Assembly (NCBI GenBank): GCA_008360975.2
Contig: CM039188.1
Location: 28,981,944 to 29,045,943, forward strand
Length of the DNA stretch: 64,000 bases
Origin: Lichenostomus cassidix
Taxonomy: Eukaryota > Chordata > Aves > Passeriformes > Meliphagidae
Reading direction: 5' to 3'
Position numbers and translations under genes: made by a program. This document shows, in pieces, positions 27,901 to 39,060 of this stretch (position 1 is its first letter; each line of letters starts with the position of its first letter). The notes below the pieces were generated by a model. That model worked only from the letters and a program-made list of their open reading frames with translations. It searched no databases and had not been told where the DNA came from.

Positions 27901-30900
27901 TATGTAAGTGTGTGAATCCTGGAAACCTTACCTCCTTGTAGCTAATCTCTTTTTTGAGCATACCGGAAGAGTGGTGTACAGCTTGGATTACAAGTAGGAA
28001 TTTGTGTCAGCACTTGAAAGCTCTTCACTGTTCCAATGCACTTGTATTTAAAAAAATATATCTTCCAGATACAGTGTCAGGCAGTCAAACTGCAAAAGAG
28101 ACTGCAAGCAGTGAACCAGTGATTGAACTTAGAGGGAGCACACCTACAGCACTGGAAGCAGCAGAATCGTGGCTCCAAAGTGTAATGCAAATTCAGGAAG
28201 GTCGTCATGCTGTTATTGAAAACAACTACATTTTTTATCTTGGTAAAAAGGAGTTTGCAGAACTCTCTCGAGGGCAGCCTTCTAGTGTATGTGTGTCAGA
28301 AGAAGTGAGAGATGGACAAGCGAGACTGAAATTTCAGGGCCCTCCTGATGCTTTGATTGATGCAGTGCTTGCAACTGAAGAATTACTGCTTCGAATGCAA
28401 GAGAAGACTATAGCTGAACAAGAGAATCTGCTCCGCTCAATGTGTATGTAAAGTAAATAGTGACTAATTAAGTGAATAAATGCCTAAACAAGGTCCAGTA
28501 TGAAGCAGTATTGCTGAGAGTGGACAGACATACATTCAGTTCATGTCATGCACACATACTGAGTATTGCTTTAATTACTGATATTCCTGTACTTATATCA
28601 TGTGAGCCTCTGGAAGACCATTTCCTAGCTGTGGTCACTCACTTGGCAGTATTTCCACTAGGGCACAGTTTATACAAGGGCTGGCCATCATGTATATCCA
28701 GCTGTAGTGGAGCTTCCTCCAGGACACCTTCACTTTAAAGCCTGGCCACTGGAGATTTACAAAATTTGCACTTAATTAACACACACCTTTGCTGAGCTTT
28801 TTTGCTGGCTACAGCTGGACCACTGTTGCAGGACTCAGCAGTGGACTTGTTCTGCAGAATCCTTGGCTGTCATAAACAGTTGATACAACTAGTGGCATTA
28901 CAAAGAGCCCGAGTGATCAATTTAATTCATGTTTGGATAGTCATTCAGTATAGATACCTTTATATGAAAGCTCAGCTGTGGACAGATGTAATGGAGACCA
29001 TAAATTGCTTTTCTTTGGTTTCCTCTCCCTGGTTGCTTTACAATAAATGCAAAAAAATAGAATATATATATTTATATATATATATACTAGTTCCTCTCAG
29101 TATTAGCCTCTGACATTACTTCAGAGAATACTTAATGTTCTTTGTTCTTTACTAAACCACCAACAAAAGCAGTGGATCTGCCCCTCTTGTCTTTGCATCA
29201 GACATTACAATATATGAAAATTTTACTCCCTTACTCATATCCAGGCCCACCAGAAGCAAGCCAGCTTTCACAAGGAGACTTTCACAAGACAAGTCCTGCT
29301 ACCTACATCCAGATTTCACCAGTAGAATCACACCTCCAGGAGTTTAAAGACAGAGAGAAAGAGTTTGAAAAAGCTGGACTTCGCGTTCTCAGGGTAAAGT
29401 GGATATTCATGGAAAAACTGAATCTCGGCTCATATATTTGTATTAACATGTTTAATGTAAGCTTAAAAAATTCAAATGAACTATTTCAATGCATTGCTTT
29501 TAAAAATGAAATCAAATCAGCCTTATCCTTGAAATAGATCCAATCTTTACTGAAGCATATTTTAAACATAATGCAAATAATCACTCAAAAAGCAATTAAA
29601 TTCTGAGAAGTCTTTTTAATTGTACTGTATATTCCCCCTCTTACTTCATGCTTCAAATGCTCCTTTATACTACTCTAGAGTATATTCTTCAAATGCCCCT
29701 TTATACTACTCTAGAGTATATTCTCTAGAGAAATATGAGATTGGTAAGGTAAATTAAGTACAGTATTCCAAGACAATAATGCAGTGCCTGTTTTCTTTTT
29801 GTGAGCTTGACACCAGAAATGACCACCTAAATTTGTGTTTAAGCTGAGTAAAAGTGCATTACTGAACAAGAGGTGGACTCAATCTCTTAAGTGCTGGTAG
29901 TCAGTACATCAGGAAATATTCCCAGTGATTTGAATGGGAGGCATGGGATAGTGGTATGGTTCTTTTTCTTTGGATCAGTTGCACAGTTCAGATACTTTAT
30001 CCACTATGTGGTCAATGCACATAAGCTAAAGCAAAGGTTCTTGCATAGAAGAATGTAGCCTGAACAAAAGCACTTATGGATTTCATGGACATTGGTCTCC
30101 ATTTGCTTATACTATGCTGTTATTTATGTTACAGATTGAAAAGATACATAATCCACTTCTATCTGCTGCATTCCAACAAATGAAAAAAAAAGTAGATGGT
30201 AGCTTCAAAACAACCCACAAGTTGTACCAGGATGTTCCTGCTGAGTTCTGTAGCTCAGTTTGCCAAACTGGATTTCACAGGATGTATTCTCCACCAACAG
30301 GTAATAAATTGCTTTGGCATCTTTAATCAAAATGAACAGTGACTAACTACTAAACTTAGGTTAAAATTGGGGGAAAAAAAGGCATTCTTAAACAAGAACT
30401 GTTTCTTACTTGCATTTAAATTTGTATTGTATGAGCTTACTTTATTATATACAGTAAGGTTTTCCTTCCTGATACTGTAGAGCCAGCAAGGCTTTAGGAG
30501 GATAAGGCTGGATTCAAGCCTAGCCCAAACACCGGACAGAATTTTTAGTGTACACATAATTCTATGTCCAAGTTTTGTTTTCTTGCATCACTCTTTAAAG
30601 AAAATCAAGTGTCCTTATTTACCTGCTGTGAATATGGTGCTTTTAAAACCTTATTCAATATTCAAGGGAATCACAGAACACTAAGGCTGGAAGGTGCTTC
30701 TGAGGGTCATCCAGCCAAGCCCTCTGCTCAGACCAGGTGTGGTGAGAGATAGCAGATAATCTGATTGCTCAGGCTGCCATTCAGAGTAGAATACACTTGG
30801 AAGAAAGTTGTGAGCTCCATGAAATATTGTAGTAGACAAATACTTTCAGAAAGGGGAAGAATAAGCATTTAGTGCTTCATCCTGCAGTAGATGAAGGGTA

Positions 30901-31885
30901 TGATATTTTGTGTCAGCTGCAGAACTCGGATTTCAAGCAATAAACTTCAAAAAGTGGAGATTTGCCTTTCTTTGTCTATGCAATGTACATAGACAAAGAA
31001 AGGCAAACACATTTCAGCACTTAAAAAGCAGTAAATAAAATGGACTAATTTCTTTGCACTTTTCCATGTAATGCTGTAACAACACTTTATGTGACCTTGT
31101 TCTTATAAATCTCAAAGCTTTTTCTTTGTAGTTTACATTATTGAGATCTTGCTGCCTTTGTTGTTTATCAGAGTCCCTCATACATGGTGACTGAAGTGTG
31201 AGTCATGTATTTATTTTATACAAATCCTTGAGACCTTGATATTTCAATCACTGGATTAACAGTTAAATCTGAACAGTTATCACTGGAGTAGCAGTTAACT
31301 GAAATGCCCATCAGCTATTACTGCTCATGGTTTCAAGTGGGAGGTCAGTGCAAGCATCAGTGCCACTCCATGCAAATTAACTTCCAAAAGGATGGCACAC
31401 ATTGAGTAGTAACATCACGCGTAATCCTGAATCAAGCAGCAGTCTCTTGGGACTACCACCTGAAAGAACCAACTATTAAACGCTTTGCCCTCTGAAAATT
31501 TTTCTTTCTCTTTCCAGAACAAAAATACGGAGCTGGCATCTACTTTACAAAGAACCTGAGGGACCTAACCAAGGGTAAAGCTACGTGGGAAACAGATTCT
31601 AAAATGTACGTGTTTGAGGCTGAGGTAGTAACAGGCTCATACACTACAGGCCAACCATATTATATTATGCCACCACCAGTGGAGAGGGATACCTTTACCT
31701 TATATGATAGTTTAGTAGATGATGTAGATCCTGATATCTTTGTAATTTTCAACGGTTTTGGGGCCCTTCCACAGTATTTGCTGACTTGTTCCCCAGTGGC
31801 TGGGAGGTATGTAGCTCCTGGAGGAAACCAGCAGCATCCTCAGAGGGAATTAAGCAGAACTGCAGCTATGATGAAGACCCTCTGA
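24122..31885 (+). CDS. PARP9: PARP9 (BAL1), macrodomain protein with inactive ART fold (complete, 8 coding exons)
   Basis: Coding exons: 24122-24949, 26302-26526, 26607-26819, 27582-27642, 28069-28443, 29245-29393, 30135-30300, 31518-31885. The phase closes and gives 794 residues (human about 854). The start ATG at 24122 has A at -3 and G at +4, and a second ATG follows two codons later. The order is macrodomain 1, a divergent macrodomain 2, a linker, and a C-terminal ART-like domain. In mammals PARP9 pairs with DTX3L, reads poly-ADP-ribose at damaged DNA and boosts interferon signalling. The small exon 27582-27642 ([20 protein letters not shown]) is inferred from splice sites and phase. The Cys codon at 28443/29245 (T/GC) supports the gtatgt donor there. 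Introns are AT-rich and hold a CR1 scrap, a tandem duplication and a perfect hairpin. Confidence 0.95.
26302..26819 (+). CDS. PARP9: PARP9 coding exons 2-3: divergent macrodomain 2
   Basis: Exons 26302-26526 and 26607-26819 are both phase 0. They encode [40 protein letters not shown], then [21 protein letters not shown] and [14 protein letters not shown]. The scaffold of macrodomain 2 is recognisable, but the usual PALGTGN loop after SFP is replaced by PVNWSLVLP. Confidence 0.88.
29062..29087. repeat. TA-rich simple repeat
   Basis: An interrupted (TA)n run in a PARP9 intron. Confidence 0.8.
29651..29722. repeat. 36-bp tandem duplication
   Basis: Two adjacent 36-bp copies, 29651-29686 and 29687-29722, both begin CTTCAAATG and end CTAGAGTATATT, with one T/C difference. 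They lie in the PARP9 intron after exon 29245-29393. Confidence 0.9.
30135..31885 (+). CDS. PARP9: PARP9 last two exons: ART-like domain
   Basis: Exons 30135-30300 and 31518-31885 encode [64 protein letters not shown] and [19 protein letters not shown]. The catalytic histidine position is Gln (LYQDV), Tyr is kept (GIYF), and the third position is Ile (DIFVIF). The domain is therefore expected to lack its own transferase activity. TGA is at 31883-31885. Confidence 0.94.
30668..30745 (-). mobile_element. Short CR1 fragment
   Basis: The plus strand reads AATCACAGAACACTAAGGC, TGGAAGGTGCTTCTGAGGG and TCATCCAGCCAAGCC, the reverse complement of an avian CR1 3' terminus. It is in a PARP9 intron. Confidence 0.65.
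30961..31007. repeat. Perfect 20-bp inverted repeat with 7-nt loop
   Basis: The left arm 30961-30980 (TTTGCCTTTC followed by TTTGTCTATG) and right arm 30988-31007 are exact reverse complements. The 7-base spacer is CAATGTA. It lies in the last PARP9 intron. Confidence 0.95.
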
Positions 31886-32424
31886 GAACAAAGTGTAGTG
31901 CTTAAATTTAAGAGGATGCTCTGCTAAGTAACATGCTATGGTCAAAGTGTTTCCTGAAAAGTACTGTGAAATATTAATGAACAAAAAAGTAAGTTAGTAC
32001 CTTAAGGAGATTAGGACAAAATTACCTTTCAATAGAAGCAGAAGGGAAAGCATCCCAAAATACAGTTTAACATTTAACATTAATGTTTAACATACCTGGT
32101 CATTTACTTTATTCCTTAAAGTGATCTCACCTTTGCAATGTGCTTCATGTTTGTTTAGGCTGTCATTCTCCCACTACATTTTCTTAATCTGAGATATTGC
32201 ATATATCAGGGGAACTCAAGAAATCTTGGTTGTGCCTTTTGATTCTTAAATTTTCTTTTGACTTAAAATAGGAGAACGTAGCAGATGAAAGCTGTTTTCT
32301 GCTTAGGAACATGCTGTTATATACACATAGTTATGACAAACATGAGGCAATACTTCATGATTTCTTACAGTGGTTAGTATTACAGTTATTAGTTACTTCA
32401 AGCATTGTATGTACATGTATTCAA

Positions 32425-32430
32425 AATAAA
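32425..32430 (+). terminator. PARP9 polyadenylation signal
   Basis: AATAAA lies 540 bases downstream of the PARP9 stop codon in AT-rich DNA. The interval 31886-32424 fits a 3' UTR. Confidence 0.55.
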
Positions 32431-32449
32431 AATATGAATGTCAAGATCT

Positions 32450-33790
32450 GTTAACTTGTATTTTTCTATACAGTCTTAAGAATGTGATTTGTACTGTACA
32501 TGAGCTTCAGATTTCTCAGCAACATTCAATTTCTTTGAAAGGCTACAAAATAGTAGAGAATGGGTTCAAGCTACAGCTTGAAATTAGTTTTCAATTAATC
32601 TACCTTTACCAACATCTTTTAAAGATTACATTGTCAGCTTTGTAGCCAGGTATCCCCACATTGCTTCTGCAGTGATCTGAAAGAAATACACAGAAAAGCC
32701 CAAGAACTCTTACAGTAATTGCAGCGTAAAAGGGGATTCAGTCCAGCACTTGGGTACATGGAAACTTCCCATAGTAAAACCTGCTAATGGGGAGCAGTCT
32801 GATCTCTAAAACATAGACAAAGTTAGCATTTAATAAGGCTTCTCAAAATAATCTGTTCATGAAGTCCCAGTATGCTTGTACTGCACCTGCAGCTCCTGAG
32901 TTTGTAGTAGTGCTAGGAACCACTCACAAGACCAAAAGAAATTAAGTTACAAAAGTTTAATTCTGAACTCTGAGGTTACAAGTGGAAAATTTTCTTAACC
33001 ATTACGAAAGAAACTTAGATGAATATATTAATATTTTGTTGGTTTGTTGGTTTTTTTTTAAATTAAGATTAGGTATGCCTGCTGTTGCAAAGGGTAGGGT
33101 AGTTTTGTAGTGTGAGTCTCTAACACACAAATTTTGTCTTTAAGAAGTCCAAAGTTTGCTCTTAGAAATTATGCTGGAATTCTGAAAGCAGAATAAGTCT
33201 GTTCCTATTTTAACTATTCCTTTTAAGTAACAAATAATTTTCTATTTGTCCCCTTTTTCCTCTTGTTTCTTGATTCACACATTACTGCCATGAAAACACA
33301 TAGTTGTAGATTTAAAATTTGTAAGCACTGAACAAGGATAAGTTCTTATTTCAGCATGTTTCAAGAGATACCATTTTTAAAGGGGTTTAATGGCAAGAAT
33401 TTTTTTCTTTTTTTTCCTTTGAAAAAACTCAGTACAGAGTTTCTGAAGTACTGCAACAATTCCTAACCAGCATCGGTTTTCAGAACACCTAAAGGAATGT
33501 TACTTTTGGCACAATGTAACATCTTGCTCCTAATGGGAATAGGGAACAGTTTTCATAACTCAGTTTTAATACTGTAACACGGGTATTGGTAACTATGTGT
33601 TTCATTATTAACTGTTTTATTAACTTTGTAACTCCTCAACTCCATCTGAAAAGCTCCATGGTCAGTTTAGTAGAAAAAATAATTATAGAGAAAACTTTAA
33701 CATCTTACACCTGTGACCAGTACAGGCTTTCTCCTCCCTCCACATACACCTGCAGTTAAGGGTTCAGTGTTACTGAATATTTATGTACCA
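32450..33790. other. Intergenic DNA between converging PARP9 and FAIM
   Basis: AT-rich sequence in which I recognise no coding exon or repeat family. A short TA run lies just outside it at 33876-33891. This interval holds the junction between two gene groups that are separate in human. Confidence 0.5.
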
Positions 33791-33791
33791 T

Positions 33792-33797
33792 TTTATT
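33792..33797 (-). terminator. Possible FAIM polyadenylation signal
   Basis: The minus strand reads AATAAA about 290 bases beyond the FAIM stop. A second AATAAA is at 33616-33621. Either fits a short 3' UTR converging on PARP9. Confidence 0.4.
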
Positions 33798-33875
33798 ATA
33801 ACATGATTTTTTCCTGATGTATAATTTCTATTTAAGTTCACTAGTGTTCTCCACACGTAGTGATATACTATACAT

Positions 33876-33891
33876 TATATATATATATATA
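33876..33891. repeat. (TA)n simple repeat
   Basis: A short uninterrupted TA run downstream of FAIM. Confidence 0.8.
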
Positions 33892-34085
33892 GTTTTTAAA
33901 AAATCTGGTAATGTAAGAGGTTGTACATAATTATTGTACCTGGTCCTCAAAGAATAATTTCATATACAGAAACTATAAAATAAATCCAGCACAAACTAGA
34001 TGTACCAAGTAGTACATATTAAGATAATTACCACAGTAATTGAAAATTCCTGATCTTAGTCCTACCATAATCAGTTAACCAGAGG

Positions 34086-37000
34086 CTATTCCACAGCCTC
34101 TGGGATTTCTCTGTTGTCCACAATAAGGGTATGAATAATTCCTTCCTTTCGTTTCCCACTACTGACAGCCTTAATGCAACAGCCGTGATCAGCAACAGTG
34201 AAGTGAGTTTCAGTCCCATCTTCCACAAATTCACCCTGGGAGTAAGGAGACAGGAATAAAAACAGACACATGATATTTTAATAAATGAAAAGCTTAAGTG
34301 CATCAATGTCAAGATCACTTGACGTTCCCACAGTTACAGCAGCTTTAGGTACCTGTGACAAATACTGCCTGAAAGCTGAACAAAGCTGCTGAATCTCAGG
34401 CAGGACTTTGTCAAGGTGCCCAGGTAAAGATTTGTGGTTATCAGGTGAGGATGAAAATTTCATACAATCAAAAATGGTAAAGTTGAAGTTTGTGAATCAG
34501 TATTACTGATTCATGTCAGTAAACAAAAATCAAAAAAAGAGAAATGATTTGGTTTGTTCCAATGAGGCTTGAAGCCCTAAGCATTAGAAACATCTCTGGA
34601 TAGGAAAAAAGCACGAATCGTAACAGATTGTATGTGTTCAACTGCCACTCAACACTAACACGAGCAGGTTTGGATGAAGTGGTTCTACACACTGCATCAA
34701 ACTCAAATTCTTCCCACTCCTCTGAAAGATTTCTCTCTAAGAACCCTGGACAACCAAACCAGATTTCTTCTGTTTGTCTAAAAAGGGTAAACAAAAGCAT
34801 CATTTATCCTTTTAAATAAACAGACGTTTGGCAGTTTGGCATCTCAACTGAAATAGTGCCTGTTATAAAATACAGTGTAGGTCATTTGGAACAGACCAGG
34901 AGCATCCTGGCTGCCTCAGCCTCTTTGCTAAAGGGAGGTAACATGCCCCTTTGGGGCTTATTTTGCCAAGCTTTAGTCATGTATCCATAGCCTGGGAAGA
35001 GCCTCTGGAAGGGATTACATACCGCTGTTTCCATTTTTTGACCGTTGCACCATACATCCATAGTGTCCTTTTCTGTGAAGGAAAACAGAAAGAAGAAAGA
35101 ACAAGGTATTTTTTCTTCCTACAAACAAGGATCTAGGAATTTTAAAAACCTACTGTTAAATTTTACGTTCAATTCCCAAAAGAAGTTCCTAAGTGGCTGT
35201 AGTACCTGAGCTACAGGATTTGTTCTCACATTGGAGACAGAGAAGGCTCTGTCATCAGCTTTTGCTTTGAAGATTCATTTTTACCCCTCCCTAGCCCTGG
35301 CTATTAACCCTGTTGTTCTGAATACTGCCAGAGAAACTCTGACAGTCTTAAACTGAAAAAATTAAAAGACAAAAAATTGAAGTAATTTCTGCTAATGATT
35401 TGAGTGCTGTTTATTCAATAAAGTTCTAACTCTTTTCCCAGGTTAATTGAATTCAAAAGCAGCATTATTTAATATCCATCAAACTGTTTGTATTCATAAG
35501 ATTTCAAAAACACTAAGGACCACTTTAAATATCAGTCTTAGATTTTTTTGCATTTGAAACCAGATATTTTTTTACTTCTCTCAGCACATCTTCCCTAAAT
35601 TCCTTTGCTCTAGAATTCCATTTACTAACACTGTCATTTGCACAACATCAGCAGAGAGCTGAACCCTGCTTGCCTTTTCAGTAAGCATAGGGAGATTAAA
35701 ATTCTGTGAAGAGACTTATCTGTTTCTGGCACTAAAACTGTCTTTCTTCACTGCTCTCCTTCATCTTAGGGCAGTTCATTCTTTCCTGAGGTTTAAGAAG
35801 AAATCATAGTCTGAGGTCTCTTGTCTGCAGCTCTAACCATACAACAATGCCCAAGTGGAAGTTTTCCCACTAGATGCCATGGACAAATTCCTCAAGGGAT
35901 CCCTCCCTCCCACCTGCTCGTAATCTAACTGGGAAAGGGGGGGCAAAAGAGAAGTAATGTATTGTCTTGCTATGAAGAAAGTGAAAGAACATCATTGGAA
36001 GGTTTTAGTTTAAATCTGTAGATAAGAAGTGATTCAGAAAAAAAGTTGCTCATCAATCCATCAAAAACGTGGAATAACATTGTTGTACTTCAGATAAAGA
36101 CTTCTTGACCTGGGCTGATGATTTTTGGAAGGAAAGCCTGGTGGCCTGCTGAACAATCTTAGACACATGTGAGGTTTGATGACAACACAGGTAAAACTTC
36201 TGTAACAGGCTTCACCTGGAGAACTGCCCTGCTAGGGCAGCTCTGTGGATGCAGCAGCAGTAATGCCTCCCATTATTTTTTCTTTTTGGTTTTTGGGGTT
36301 TTTTTTCCAAATCTAGACCATGCTGCTGTAGGCTCACATATGTATAACAAGACCATTATTTTTCAGTCTGTTTTTGGCATCTCATTCCAAACTTCCAAAT
36401 TGCCCAGGATTTTATACTGCATCAGTGCTACCCGCTGAACTGTGCTTTCTCTTAATTACCAGTTTTTAAATGCACACAGATTTACTCAAGGGCAGAAACA
36501 TGTAGCCACTCAAAGTTTACTTACCTAAAACAATTCTGTAGTCTGTACCTCCCAAGTTCAATATCCAAGTATTGGTTGTTTTTAACCTGTTCTCCATATA
36601 CTGCTTGAGGCTCTTTCCATTGATCTCCAAAGTATATTCATATGCAAAACCACTGACTGCATCAATGTTAATAGCAGCTTTAGTTTTAGTAGCTCCAACA
36701 GTGAATGTTTCTTTACCCACTAATTTAAACATCCATTCTCTTCTTATTTCTTCCTGTAGAAAAAAAACCAAAGACAGTAGGTATTAATTGAAAAAAACTG
36801 AGTGCATGCTTTAATATTAAAAATTTGAACTGGAACTCAGGAGACAGCTCAGTACTGAACTATTGTTTGGGAATGAATGCATACACGGTGGTTTGTATGC
36901 AGAGTGCCTCTGCCCAAGGACAGCAAAGCACTTCATGAATACTCACACCTTAACTGGAACTGAAAAAAAGAATAATGCAGTTTATTAAATTAGGTAATTA

Positions 37001-37929
37001 ACTGAATGTACCTCACTTGCATTTATTAGTCTTTTATTTGTTGTGATGTGTGTTGCATGGCAGTGCACATATATAATCTGTATCACAGTGAATTTTGAGC
37101 ACATAGCAATTTCACCTTTCCATCAACATAGACAACACGCTTTCCTGAAGTGGTCCCGTGTTCAAATTCAATCTTATGAACACCATCACTTAAAGCTACT
37201 TCCCAAACAGCCACCAAATCTGTCATCTTCTCTAAGTGGCTGTACCGAGACCTAAGGAGAAACCAACAAAGTAAATTAATTGTCGTTGAAAGTTCAATTC
37301 CTGATGTCTGCAGTTCAAAGCTTCACTGCTTCTGGGCAGGTCTCTTTTTGCAAATAAAAAATGAGACTTGAATGAGTAAGCTTATAGAACTGCTTATATT
37401 TTCACGCTTTTCAAACATTCAAATATGACAAAACATCACAAAATATAAACAGACAGTTAAACAGACTCACTTTGACAAACAGTACAAAGACACAGCTACC
37501 TCTAAAACTCCCATTTCAGGTGACAATAGGTTACAAAATTATATTTAGTTTTAAGATGCTCCTGGACAGTTCCACTATTTCTTGGTAGGCATTAAAATAA
37601 ATTATTTGATTGGTCTCAAATAAAGTGTTTCAACCTTTTAGACTTAAAAAAATGGTATGACCAGTTTAGCTATTTGCTGTGTTAACAGATTTGTCTGTAA
37701 TCTCATAAACACTTCCTATATCATTCAGATATGCAACTCTGCACACACAAACACTCATGGGAAAAGGGATCTGGCAAGATATCCTTTTATTGAAATAATT
37801 CTCAAACTTTAGATAAGTCATAAGTGATCACTGGAACTGTGGATATCTTTCCAAATCTTCTCATATCACAGTTCTGATTTTTTACCTTACTTCATCTTCA
37901 CAGACAGTAATCTCCTCACCGGATGCCAT
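34086..37929 (-). CDS. FAIM: FAIM, Fas apoptotic inhibitory molecule (complete, 5 coding exons)
   Basis: Exons in transcript order: 37886-37929, 37116-37251, 36525-36753, 35023-35072, 34086-34235. The phase closes and gives 202 residues, the length of the long isoform. The first exon gives MASGEEITVCEDEV, joined in frame to RSRYSHLEK and then MTDLVAVWEVALSDG, the start of the short isoform. The body (IEFEHGTTSGKRVVYVDGK, EWMFKLVGKETFTVGATKTK, FAYEYTLEINGKSL, MDVWCNGQKMETAGEFVEDG, KRKEGIIHTLIVDNREIPE) is nearly identical to mammalian FAIM. The protein is a cytosolic beta-sandwich that protects cells against death-receptor and stress-induced killing and reduces protein aggregation. The stop is TAG at 34086-34088. 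It is head-to-head with CEP70; any 5' non-coding exon may start in the CpG island near 39.3 kb. Confidence 0.96.
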
Positions 37930-39060
37930 AGAAGCCACAAGAGCTTTTAATCCAATTAGCAGCAAGAAAAAATAGAAAAGCAGAATAGTAGCAGAGAAGC
38001 ACTGAGGTCTAAAGTTTCATCATTTTCTCCAGTTAAGATAAAGGACAGTTTTAAAAGCATCATTAATGAGCATGCAGTGCTAGCTGTGGTATATATGATG
38101 AAATAAAACCACTGACAAATACAACCATCTTTCTTCTACGACAGAAAGGCAAATGTACTTTTGAAAATATTATATTTTACAAAATGAGTAAGTATATTTT
38201 ATCTTAATTTTACTAGCTCCTCATAACTTTGTCAGTTACTGGATAGAAAAATAGGCTGCCTGATTTGTGAGACAAAGCTTAGAAATGAACAACTTGACCG
38301 AAGTAGGAACCCAATCCAGAGCTGCCCATCTCAGTCCCAGACCGTAATGAATTTGGGACTGGGAAATAGCACAAGCAGTAATTTCACCTCCTCACTTTTC
38401 TAAACCACTGCAGCAGCTTTCAGCAAGCATGTTACTAAATTCGCCCTGGCAATTCAGTCACAAAATCTATGTGAACCACAAATAACTAATTTCTTACTTA
38501 AGAGCTTTTTAGACTGTATTTTACAACCACTGATTTTTAATGTATCATTTTCACGAATTAATTTCATCATCCGCCTTGTCTGCACCTATCACTAAGCAAA
38601 CAAATAACAACACGCGCTAATAGATGCGGAGGAGATTGTTTTGGCCGTTCCTGAAGTTTCTGGTTCGTGTGAAGGCAGCATAGCATCCCCGGGCACACGG
38701 TGGGAGTCAGGCAGGGAATAGTTCCCTCTGCTCCAAGGGGCAGGTGTGGGGCTCGGGACAGACCAGGAGGGATCAGCACAGGAGCAGGGATCAGCACAGG
38801 AGCAGGGATCAGCACAGGAGGAGGGATCAGCCCAGGAGCGGCCTCGGGCACAAAGATACCCCAAGAGATGTCCACAGACAACCCAGAGCCCTCATCACCC
38901 CGGGCAGGCCGCAATCCCGCGGCGTGGATTTTGAGCATCATTTAGGACCATGCTGAAAGGATTAGGAAGCATCCCAGAAGACACAGATTCCTTTTTTATT
39001 TTTTTCCTCTTTCAAATCATTGTAATGGAGTAATACGCTTTTATTTTAAATCAAACCCGA
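37930..39060. other. FAIM 5' flank or first intron
   Basis: No coding exon was recognised. The stretch holds an 18-bp minisatellite at 38768-38839 and becomes G+C-rich from about 38650. It is either the FAIM promoter region or a 5' UTR intron leading to the CpG island. Confidence 0.4.
38768..38839. repeat. 18-bp minisatellite, four units
   Basis: Four head-to-tail units of AGGGATCAGCACAGGAGC start at 38768, 38786, 38804 and 38822. Unit 3 ends in G and unit 4 has CCC for CAC. Confidence 0.92.

Noticed and set aside
38339..38370. Short inverted repeat CAGTCCCA / TGGGACTG
   Set aside because: An 8-bp stem with a long loop is expected by chance at this scale.
38768..38839. CRISPR-like array
   Set aside because: The units are contiguous with no spacers, and the genome is vertebrate. 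It is a minisatellite.
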